Assembly (NCBI GenBank): GCA_045639185.1
Contig: JAZUCO010000164.1
Span: 1 to 12,728, forward strand
Reading direction: 5' to 3'
DNA: 12,728 nucleotides
Origin: UBA1081 sp045639185
GTDB lineage: Bacteria > Bacillota > Clostridia > Oscillospirales > Acutalibacteraceae
Shown here: piece by piece, positions 1 through 6,305 of the stretch
Position numbering within the stretch: position 1 is the stretch's first letter
Layout: each line of letters opens with the position of its first letter
The notes under the pieces: model-generated
Seen by the model: the letters and a program-made list of their open reading frames with translations, nothing else
What the model was told of the DNA's origin: nothing
Database searches by the model: none
Made by a program: the position numbers and the translations under genes

Positions 1-923
1 GCATCAGCAGGCACTTCCCAGTAGCTTGCAAAGGCTCTGAAATGGTCGATTCTGACAACATCGTAAGTGCTCAGAGCATTGCCGATTCTCTCAAGCCACC
101 ATTTGTAACCGTCTTTCTCCATTGCGTCCCAGTTATAAATGGGATTGCCCCAGAGCTGACCGTCCTCACTGAAATAATCGGGAGGCACACCTGCAACTTT
201 TTCGGGTTTGAGCTTTTTGTCGTCAATCATAAACATAGGAAGATTTGACCAGACGTCAACGCTGTCCATCGCAACATAAATCGGCATATCACCGATGATT
301 TTTATACCCTTGGAATTTGCGTAATCCTTGAGCTTTTTCCACTGCATAAAGAACACATACTGGCTGAATTTCCAGAAAGCGGAACGCTCTGCATAATCGT
401 GTCTGCGACGACGCTTGAAAAGGTCAAAACGTGCAAAGTCTTCGTCCCATTCCCACCAGGGTCTGAAATCGTTTGCCTCTTTGATTGCCATAAAATATGA
501 AAACTGTGTGAGCCACTTGTTTTCATTTTCAAAGTCCTTGACTTTCTGAGCAAACTCAGCATCGATTCTTGAAAATGCCTTTTTAAGAAGAGAGAGTCTT
601 GCTTTTTTTGCAAAATCAAAATCTGCTGTGTAAGGTGAGCCGTCATAGATGTTTGATTTTATTTCCTCCTCTGTGCAAAGCCCCATTTCTGCAAGACCTT
701 TGGGGTCAATGAAGAGAATATTTCCTGCAAATGCAGATGCTGAGCAGTAAGGAGAATTTGCATCATCTATAGGATTGAAAGGCAATACCTGCCAGTAAGA
801 AAATTTCATATCTGCAAGAGTATCCACAAAATCAAAACACTCTTTGCCGAAAACACCGACACCGTACTGTGACGGGATTGAGCTGATGTGCATAAGCACA
901 CCCGCACCACGCTGTTTTAACAT
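1..923 (-). CDS. malQ: 4-alpha-glucanotransferase (amylomaltase, GH77), 5' part only
   Basis: Transfers alpha-1,4-glucan segments between malto-oligosaccharides in the cytoplasm during glycogen/maltodextrin use. About 307 codons lie in the window and the gene continues past the left edge; the family is usually about 500 residues. Visible GH77 signatures are an N-terminal RGAGVLMHISSIPS, then YWQVLPFNP, SPYCSASAFAGN, and GDMPIYVAMDSVDVW. RIDHFRAFASYWEVP lies at the edge, and its Asp, residue 293, is the expected catalytic nucleophile. The acid/base Glu lies outside the window. The start at 923 is chosen because AGAGGTG precedes it by about 7 nt and the protein then begins exactly at the family's usual N-terminus. 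There is no signal peptide. The 252-nt gap from the upstream glycosidase gene is filled by repeats. Identity is very secure. Confidence 0.95.
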   Translation of the reverse strand, partial: MLKQRGAGVLMHISSIPSQYGVGVFGKECFDFVDTLADMKFSYWQVLPFNPIDDANSPYCSASAFAGNILFIDPKGLAEMGLCTEEEIKSNIYDGSPYTADFDFAKKARLSLLKKAFSRIDAEFAQKVKDFENENKWLTQFSYFMAIKEANDFRPWWEWDEDFARFDLFKRRRRHDYAERSAFWKFSQYVFFMQWKKLKDYANSKGIKIIGDMPIYVAMDSVDVWSNLPMFMIDDKKLKPEKVAGVPPDYFSEDGQLWGNPIYNWDAMEKDGYKWWLERIGNALSTYDVVRIDHFRAFASYWEVPAD

Positions 924-945
924 AAAAACACACCTCTGATTGTAA

Positions 946-974
946 ACAATAATTTAGCGGAGCTAAATTATTGT
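946..974. repeat. AACAATAATTTAGC-family palindrome, copy 1
   Basis: Perfect 13-bp arms ACAATAATTTAGC (946-958) and GCTAAATTATTGT (962-974) enclose the 3-nt loop GGA. Related palindromes are at 12275-12309 and 12429-12463, and a half copy is at 1163-1178. It sits 22 bp upstream of the malQ start. Confidence 0.85.
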
Positions 975-977
975 CAA
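949..977 (-). promoter_or_regulatory. candidate malQ promoter formed by a repeat palindrome
   Basis: Reading toward malQ, a consensus -35 box TTGACA (977-972) is followed after 17 nt by AATTAT (954-949), a 4/6 match to the -10 box. The -35 box exists because this copy of the palindrome has TGTCAA at its edge where the other copies have TTGTTT. The -10 match is weak, so this is tentative. Confidence 0.3.
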
Positions 978-1063
978 TTCGTAATTCGTAATGCGTAATT
1001 CGCAATTTCGGAAAGGGCTTCGCCCTTTAACCCATTTTATAATCAAACCTGTTTATATCGTCA

Positions 1064-1143
1064 GTGTAGGGACCGATCCCCTGATCGGTCCGTCCGAGCT
1101 GACATCAGACTTTACGGAACGATGTGGGCATCGTTCCCTACAC
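1064..1143. repeat. GTAGGG paired-hairpin repeat, copy A
   Basis: The outer ends GTGTAGGGA and TCCCTACAC are inverted. Inside are two hairpins in tandem: GGACCGATC-CCCT-GATCGGTCC (1070-1091) and GGAACGATG-TGGG-CATCGTTCC (1116-1137). The linker carries GACATCAGA. Reversed, the copy at 9039-9113 aligns along its whole length, with stem differences that stay paired. There is no T-tract, so it is not a standard terminator. Confidence 0.85.
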
Positions 1144-1175
1144 GATATTAATTAATCTGTTCGCTAAATTATTGT

Positions 1176-3932
1176 TTATCTGATTTCAAGTTTATGAGTT
1201 TCGTTATCCTTCACGGAGAGTTCAATTTCAAGCGTGCCTTTGAAGCGTTCGTTGAAGTTTATCTCTTTACCGTCGAGGAAAACTTTGTAAGCTTTGTTTT
1301 CATCGTCATTCATTGCGGCAATGACGGTGATTTTTTCGTTTTTGCCGAAGTATGTGAACTCTGCCTGAAGCTGAGTATTATCTGCATTGAAAGATGAATT
1401 ATCAATCCATGTATCAAAACCGACATTGAGAGTACCTGCTTTATGGTAAGCACTTGCCCACATTGTGATGGGTGTTGAAAGTCCGCCGAAGTTGTGGAAC
1501 CAACCGCCTCTGCCTGTTACAACGTTGACCATTTCAAATGTGTAATAAGAATAGTCAACTTCTCTCTTCCAGACTTCAAGTGCAAGTTTTGCAATTGTGT
1601 ATGCAAAGTCTGTTTCACCCATATCGAGCATTGATTTCCAGATGAACCACTGATGAGGGAACCATACGTTGCCGTTCCAGTAACCGTTTACCATAAAGTA
1701 GCCTGCTGACATATCAACTGCGCTGATACCGTAGGGAGAAAGCATTTCTTTTTCATTTTTAAGGTGAGAGAGAATTGCTTCTTTCTGTTCATCGTTGCAG
1801 ACACCTGCAATAATGGGATAAATACCGTCAAGACCCTTGTTCTGATTTTCTCCGTCTTCCGTGAGCATAAATCCTGTGGGGTTATAGTCCTTATCGTGAA
1901 GAACATAGCTGTAATAACCGCTGTCCTTATCCCATGAATATTTATTGAGTGCTTCGGTGATTCTTGCAATGTCTTCATCATAAGTCTTGACATCTTCAGA
2001 AAGTCCGAGTTTGCTTGCAACCATTCTGAGAATCTTACCGCAACGCACAAGCTGTGATGATGAAAGCACGGGAGCTGTTGTATCTCTGATATTTCTGTCC
2101 ATCATTGCAACCTGAGCAGGATAATCATCCATACCGCTGGTTGAATAGAAATAATCATAAGTTGTGGTAAGTCCGCTTTTGAGTTTTGCAGTTGTGGAGC
2201 CTCTGACTCTGCCTGCAAGGAATTCATAATAGAGCCTGAGTCTGGGATAAAGCTCTGTCATCTCTGATTTATCATTTCTCTGCTGCATCATTTCAAGGAA
2301 CTGATACATCTGCACGGGTACGGGTGAACCGTGATGAAGAAATGCAAAGTCGGGATTTGATTCATCACTCAGATAAAGGTCAAGGCTGTATGATGAAAAA
2401 TGAGGAGCATAATCATTGAGTCCGAGACCGATGAATCCTGAGTCCCATGTATAAAGGCAGTCCCAACGCTTACCGGGTGTGTGGTGAATAATGTATTCAC
2501 CATGATTATAAATGGGATACACCGCATTTGTAAGAACTGTTGATCTTAAAATGTTGCTTGAAAGCTCATATTTTCTGCCGTCTTTGTTATATCTGATTTC
2601 TTCTGAAGATTCGAGTTTTTCAAGATAAATCTTTTCGTATTCTTCAATAGTAAGATATTCTGTTTTGCCCTTTGAAAGCACCGCATACTCAACGTGCTTT
2701 GTCTGAGGCTCAACAAAAAGTGTGTGCATTATTGCATTGTGGAAAAATCCGTCATCGCTATGTTTTCTTGAAAATGCACCTGTGAAACTCTCTGTTACAT
2801 CATCAAAAGTAACGTCCGAGTTTGAAAGACGGGCTGTCATACAGTCTTCAAGTGCACCTGTTTCAATTTCTCTGTAACGGGTGTTTGCATTGAATGTGCG
2901 GAGAGTAAATCTGCCGTCAACATCCTTGAATTCACAGACTGACTTAAAGCCCTTTTCGCATTCTTCTGTTGAGATAACGGGCATAAAGTCGTACTTTACA
3001 GTTTCTGTTACGATTTTTTCTGCATCTTCTTTTTCTGTGATGCAAAAGAAGTCAAATTCTGCCGCACCTGTGCCCGTTGCAACAAGTGAGAAATTAAAAT
3101 CACCCTTTGAAATTTTACCGAGGGGAACATATTTCATTGTAAGGTCATCGCTGGGTGCAAATTCAACCTTGATGTCACCAAGCATAAATGTTGCCGTGTT
3201 TTTGCTGTTGATGAGGTTTACACCAACCATTTTACCCTGCTGATAATGGATATCACTTGTTCTGTAACGGATTGCAAGCACAGCATTTTCATAATCATTT
3301 TTACAATCGATTGTGAAAGAAACATTGTCACCCTTTACAGCACCGAAAGGAGGCTGATAACGGTGAGGCATATGCCACTTTCCTGCTCTGTCGCCGAGAC
3401 CGAAACCGCCTACAAATGCATTGTCTGCGAATTCGCCTTTTTTGAAGCTGTCTGCATTCTGCTCATCCCAGGGACGTTTTTCCGTATAATCATATGTGTT
3501 ATAATCAAGAGCCTTTTTATACTCGCACTTTTCAGGCAGAGTAAGTCTGCAGTATGTGGGAGAGGGATATTCAACAGAGCTGAAGAAATTCACAAGACAA
3601 TTCTGGATAAGCTCTGAATTATTGACAATTTCAGTTCTTACAAGAGTGCTTTCATCTGAAAGACGCACATAAGAAACTTCTGCATAAACCTTATCTTTCC
3701 ACTCAAGGTCGTGACGGTATGTAATGAGTGAATAATCACCCGTACATCTCCAAGGATGACAACCCGACGGAAGTGTAACGTTGGGCACTTTTATATCTCC
3801 GCCGAAAATCGCAGGTACTGTTGTGAAGTCAAAACGCACACCCTTTGCAAATGCGTGGTCAGCGATTCTTGACAGACCCATATATTTTTTTCCGTAAGGT
3901 CCCCATTTGGGAAACGCAGAAGAATATTTCAT
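1176..3932 (-). CDS. (alpha/alpha)6-barrel glycoside hydrolase, GH63/GH37-like
   Basis: Cytoplasmic glycosidase of 918 residues with no signal peptide. Residues 1 to about 450 look like beta-rich accessory sequence. The catalytic barrel follows, with YTWDSGFIGLGL (Asp497, matching the catalytic acid of GH63-type enzymes), SGMDDYPAQ near 600, SWDKDSGYY, and GYWNGNVWFPHQW near 750 (the GYWRG-VW motif of GH63). FEMVNVVTGRGGWFHNFGG carries Glu800 at the position of the expected catalytic base. About 100 residues of beta-sandwich-like sequence close the protein. The start at 3932 is preferred over ATGs at 3986 and 3971 because GAGGT lies 7 nt upstream and both earlier ATGs fall within promoter boxes. 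Fold and catalytic pair are fairly secure. The substrate is not readable; GH63 members act on alpha-glucosides, and related MGH enzymes on mannosyl- and glucosylglycerate. The TAA stop is shared with a repeat end. Confidence 0.8.
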   Translation of the reverse strand: MKYSSAFPKWGPYGKKYMGLSRIADHAFAKGVRFDFTTVPAIFGGDIKVPNVTLPSGCHPWRCTGDYSLITYRHDLEWKDKVYAEVSYVRLSDESTLVRTEIVNNSELIQNCLVNFFSSVEYPSPTYCRLTLPEKCEYKKALDYNTYDYTEKRPWDEQNADSFKKGEFADNAFVGGFGLGDRAGKWHMPHRYQPPFGAVKGDNVSFTIDCKNDYENAVLAIRYRTSDIHYQQGKMVGVNLINSKNTATFMLGDIKVEFAPSDDLTMKYVPLGKISKGDFNFSLVATGTGAAEFDFFCITEKEDAEKIVTETVKYDFMPVISTEECEKGFKSVCEFKDVDGRFTLRTFNANTRYREIETGALEDCMTARLSNSDVTFDDVTESFTGAFSRKHSDDGFFHNAIMHTLFVEPQTKHVEYAVLSKGKTEYLTIEEYEKIYLEKLESSEEIRYNKDGRKYELSSNILRSTVLTNAVYPIYNHGEYIIHHTPGKRWDCLYTWDSGFIGLGLNDYAPHFSSYSLDLYLSDESNPDFAFLHHGSPVPVQMYQFLEMMQQRNDKSEMTELYPRLRLYYEFLAGRVRGSTTAKLKSGLTTTYDYFYSTSGMDDYPAQVAMMDRNIRDTTAPVLSSSQLVRCGKILRMVASKLGLSEDVKTYDEDIARITEALNKYSWDKDSGYYSYVLHDKDYNPTGFMLTEDGENQNKGLDGIYPIIAGVCNDEQKEAILSHLKNEKEMLSPYGISAVDMSAGYFMVNGYWNGNVWFPHQWFIWKSMLDMGETDFAYTIAKLALEVWKREVDYSYYTFEMVNVVTGRGGWFHNFGGLSTPITMWASAYHKAGTLNVGFDTWIDNSSFNADNTQLQAEFTYFGKNEKITVIAAMNDDENKAYKVFLDGKEINFNERFKGTLEIELSVKDNETHKLEIR

Positions 3933-3961
3933 AGGTTTTACCTCGTATAATGTTTTTTTAG

Positions 3962-4018
3962 ATTTTAGCATATATTCGGTTTTCATTCAAGTATATATAA
4001 ATAAAAATATAGATTCAA
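3962..4018 (-). promoter_or_regulatory. two overlapping promoters for the GH63-like gene
   Basis: One candidate is TTGAAT (4018-4013), 17 nt, TATACT (3995-3990). A second is TTGAAT (3990-3985), 17 nt, TAAAAT (3967-3962), which would start transcription near 3955, about 23 nt before the chosen ATG. Either or both may be used. Confidence 0.5.
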
Positions 4019-4057
4019 TTAAGAGTGTCGGTTAAGGGGTGATGTCTGTGCAAATAT

Positions 4058-4089
4058 AAAAAAACAAGGCACTCCGCAGAATGCCTTGT
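4058..4089 (-). terminator. intrinsic terminator of gdhA
   Basis: On the minus strand, ACAAGGCA and TGCCTTGT (arms 4082-4089 and 4064-4071) form an 8-bp stem followed by a run of seven T. It begins 20 nt past the gdhA stop codon. Confidence 0.88.
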
Positions 4090-4108
4090 ATGTATTGATT
4101 TTGATTTA

Positions 4109-5452
4109 TCAGAAAATACCCTGTGACATCATTGCGTCTGCAACCTTGAGGAAACCTGCAATGTTTGCACCTGCAACGAGGTTGTAGCCGAGACCGTTTT
4201 CTTCTGCTGCTGCATCTGAAGAATCGTGGATGTTCTTCATGATGTGCTTGAGCTTTTCGTCAACTTCTTCACTTGTCCATGAGTATCTTGATGAGTTCTG
4301 GCTCATTTCAAGAGCAGAAACTGCAACACCGCCTGCGTTAACAGCCTTTGAAGGAGCAACAACTTTGCAGTTCTGCATAAGGTATGCAAGAGCTTCGTTT
4401 GTTGTGGGCATATTTGCAACTTCGATGTAGTAAGGAACACCGTTTGCAACAAGCTGCTCAGCTTCCTTCATACCGATTTCGTTCTGAGTTGCGCAAGGCA
4501 TTGCAACGTCAACCTTAACACCCCAGGGTTTCTGACCTGCGAAGAATTCAACACCGAATTTATCTGCATAATCCTGAACCTTATCTCTGCCTGATGCACG
4601 CATCTCAAGAAGATAGTTGATCTTTTCTTCTGTAACAACACCATCGGGATCGTAAACATATCCGTCGGGACCTGAAATTGTAACAACTTTACCGCCGAGT
4701 TCAGCAACTTTCTTTGCTGTACCCCAAGCAACGTTACCGAAACCTGAAACAGAGAATGTCTTACCCTTAACTTCTTCACCGAAGTGCTTGAGAACTTCTG
4801 CTGCGTAGTAAACAGCACCAAAACCTGTAGCTTCGGGTCTGATAAGTGAACCACCGTATGAGAGACCCTTACCTGTAAGAACACCGTTTTCGAATGAACC
4901 CTTGATTCTTCTGAACTGGCCGAAAAGGTAACCGATTTCTCTGCCGCCAACACCGATATCACCTGCGGGAACGTCAAGGTTTGCACCGATGTGTCTGTAA
5001 AGCTCTGTCATAAATGCCTGACAGAAACGAAGGATTTCTCCGTCGCTCTTGCCTCTGGGGTCAAAGTCTGAACCGCCCTTTGCACCGCCGATGGGAAGAC
5101 CTGTAAGGCTGTTTTTGAATGTCTGTTCAAATGCAAGGAACTTCATGATACCTGCATATACTGAGGGATGGAAACGAAGACCGCCCTTGTAAGGACCGAT
5201 AGCACCGTTGAACTGCACACGATAACCTGTGTTTACATTAACCTTGCCTTCATCGTCAACCCAAGTAACTCTGAAAGAAATCTGTCTTTCAGGTTCAACC
5301 ATTCTTTCAAGAAGACCTGCTTTTTCGTATTCGGGATGATTTTCAATAACGGGTGTAAGAGAAGCAAGAACTTCTGTTACAGTCTGCACGAACTCAGGTT
5401 CGTTAGCGTGTTTTTTTGCAACACTGTCAATAACTCTCTGAACATAACTCAT
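4109..5452 (-). CDS. gdhA: NADP-type glutamate dehydrogenase
   Basis: Catalyses reductive amination of 2-oxoglutarate with ammonium to glutamate in the cytoplasm. The 447 residues match the hexameric small-GDH class. Visible motifs are GPYKGGLRFHP, then PIGGAKGGSDFDP with Lys125, and LDVPAGDIGVGGREIGYLFG with Asp165; both match the catalytic residues known in clostridial GDH. VSGFGNVAWGTAKKVAELGG is the dinucleotide-binding fold. A helical C-terminal domain closes the protein. NADP preference is inferred from similarity to assimilatory enzymes, not proven by the sequence. The start is supported by AAGGAG about 12 nt upstream. The gene ends TGA-TAA, two stops in a row. It has its own promoter and terminator, so it is a one-gene unit unrelated by transcription to the flanking sugar genes. 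Confidence 0.97.
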   Translation of the reverse strand: MSYVQRVIDSVAKKHANEPEFVQTVTEVLASLTPVIENHPEYEKAGLLERMVEPERQISFRVTWVDDEGKVNVNTGYRVQFNGAIGPYKGGLRFHPSVYAGIMKFLAFEQTFKNSLTGLPIGGAKGGSDFDPRGKSDGEILRFCQAFMTELYRHIGANLDVPAGDIGVGGREIGYLFGQFRRIKGSFENGVLTGKGLSYGGSLIRPEATGFGAVYYAAEVLKHFGEEVKGKTFSVSGFGNVAWGTAKKVAELGGKVVTISGPDGYVYDPDGVVTEEKINYLLEMRASGRDKVQDYADKFGVEFFAGQKPWGVKVDVAMPCATQNEIGMKEAEQLVANGVPYYIEVANMPTTNEALAYLMQNCKVVAPSKAVNAGGVAVSALEMSQNSSRYSWTSEEVDEKLKHIMKNIHDSSDAAAEENGLGYNLVAGANIAGFLKVADAMMSQGIF

Positions 5453-5518
5453 AATTATTTACTCTCCTTATGCAGAAAAATAATTCCGCAAATTAATTTT
5501 CATAAAAAAATATAATAT

Positions 5519-5547
5519 ATTTTATATCTATGAAAAAAAAATTGCAA
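5519..5547 (-). promoter_or_regulatory. candidate gdhA promoter
   Basis: TTGCAA (5547-5542), 17 nt including a nine-T run, TAAAAT (5524-5519). The leader to the ATG would be about 60 nt. The surrounding 5453-5634 interval is extremely AT-rich, so other matches are possible and no other feature stands out in it. Confidence 0.45.
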
Positions 5548-5634
5548 GAAAAATGTATAAATATTTGAAAATTTATATAATAATACAGAAATTTTTACAA
5601 TTTATGATTTTTTTTAGAAAAAATGCAATACAAA

Positions 5635-6105
5635 TCAGCCAGATTTTGCCAGAAAAGAAATAAGACCTTCACAACCCTCTGAAATATCGGCAAAAGTCAC
5701 ATCAAAATTCCCCGTATACCAGGGGTCTGCAACATCACCTTTTCTGTTTGCAAAATCCATCATTTTATGCACTTTTGCGTCAGGGTCCCAGCCGAATATT
5801 CTTGCAATATTCCGTATATTATTACTGTCCATAGCGATGAACATATCATACTTGTCATAGTCACTCTTTTTAAGCTGAACAGCTCTTTTGCCGTCGCAGG
5901 AAATACCGTGTTTTCCAAGCTCTGCCCTTGCGGGAGGATAAACGGGGTTGCCGATGCCGTTCCATATTTCCTCTGTGCTTGTGGCGGAAGATGCAACATA
6001 AAATTCATCTTCCCTGCCGAGCTTTTTTATCATATCTTTGAATATAAATTCAGCCATAGGCGACCTGCAGATATTACCGTGACAGACAAACATTATTCTT
6101 TTCAC
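5635..6105 (-). CDS. low-molecular-weight protein tyrosine phosphatase
   Basis: Cytoplasmic phosphatase of 156 residues, the usual length for the family. The N-terminal P-loop FVCHGNICRSPMAEF has the CX5R signature (Cys8 nucleophile, Arg14). ADPWYTG near the C-terminus carries the general-acid Asp127. In bacteria such enzymes often dephosphorylate tyrosine kinases that control polysaccharide export; no such kinase is in the window, so the target is unknown. The start chosen is GTG at 6105, giving MKRIMFVCHGN, because a promoter ends about 18 nt upstream. The frame stays open to an ATG at 6216, but that codon lies inside a repeat upstream of the promoter and would add a hydrophobic 37-residue leader not seen in the family. 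An ATG at 6093 is the alternative. No clear terminator follows. Confidence 0.92.
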   Translation of the reverse strand: MKRIMFVCHGNICRSPMAEFIFKDMIKKLGREDEFYVASSATSTEEIWNGIGNPVYPPARAELGKHGISCDGKRAVQLKKSDYDKYDMFIAMDSNNIRNIARIFGWDPDAKVHKMMDFANRKGDVADPWYTGNFDVTFADISEGCEGLISFLAKSG

Positions 6106-6129
6106 AATATCACTCACTTTCGTGATGAC

Positions 6130-6158
6130 ATTATAGCACATTATATGCAGAAATGCAA
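6130..6158 (-). promoter_or_regulatory. promoter of the phosphatase gene
   Basis: A perfect TATAAT (6135-6130) lies 17 nt from TTGCAT (6158-6153), a weak -35 match. Predicted transcription start is near 6123, which argues for the GTG start at 6105. Confidence 0.55.
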
Positions 6159-6198
6159 AAAGCGGGAAATAAAACGCAACAAACCATAAAATAAAGTG

Positions 6199-6226
6199 GT
6201 AGGGGCGATGATTCATCGCCCCCTAC
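6199..6226. repeat. GTAGGG repeat, short single-hairpin copy B
   Basis: GTAGGGGCGATGA and TCATCGCCCCCTAC are inverted with a single unpaired C and almost no loop. It shares the GTAGGG/CCCTAC ends of copies A and C and lacks the second hairpin. It lies between the GH3 3' end and the phosphatase promoter. Confidence 0.7.
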
Positions 6227-6263
6227 GACCATACCGATTAATTTCTTCTTAATTGCACATTTC

Positions 6264-6290
6264 AAAAAAACAGCAGGGATTTCTCCCTGC
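6264..6290 (-). terminator. intrinsic terminator of the GH3 gene
   Basis: On the minus strand, GCAGGGA-GAAA-TCCCTGC (6290-6273) is a perfect 7-bp stem with a GAAA tetraloop. TG and then seven T follow. It lies 16 nt past the GH3 stop and is nearly identical to the terminator after the GH130 gene. Confidence 0.92.
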
Positions 6291-6305
6291 CGTTATGTTA
6301 TATTT

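Larger units (their letters stand above)
943..1178. repeat. composite intergenic repeat, copy 1
   Basis: This block fills nearly all of the space between malQ and the GH63-like gene. In order it holds a 13-bp-arm palindrome (946-974); a low-complexity GTAATTCG-type stretch (about 975-1008); a hairpin AAAGGGC-TTC-GCCCTTT (1012-1028); TTAACCCATTTTATAATC (1028-1045); the GTAGGG paired hairpin (1064-1143); and GCTAAATTATTGTTTA (1163-1178), a half copy of the starting palindrome in inverted orientation. The same order of palindrome, low-complexity tract, GGGC hairpin and ACCCCATTATAATC motif recurs at 12273-12463. The right end runs into the stop codon of the GH63-like gene. No ORF or transposase is inside, so it resembles a non-autonomous MITE- or REP-like element, but mobility is inferred. 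Confidence 0.65.

Noticed and set aside
943..1178. Insertion sequence or CRISPR array in the repeat-rich gap.
   Set aside because: There is no transposase, no regular spacer-repeat spacing and no cas gene. The repeats are palindromes of mixed types.
3246..3617. Open frame of 123 codons on the plus strand inside the GH63-like gene.
   Set aside because: A cysteine- and isoleucine-rich shadow of the true minus-strand gene, with no start signal.
5767..6189. Open frame of 140 codons on the plus strand opposite the phosphatase gene.
   Set aside because: It is the complement of a well-supported gene, has no ribosome site and resembles no family.
6106..6216. Extended 193-residue phosphatase with a hydrophobic N-terminus.
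   Set aside because: The added part starts in a repeat, spans the gene's own TATAAT promoter and has no ribosome site. The family begins at the P-loop region.
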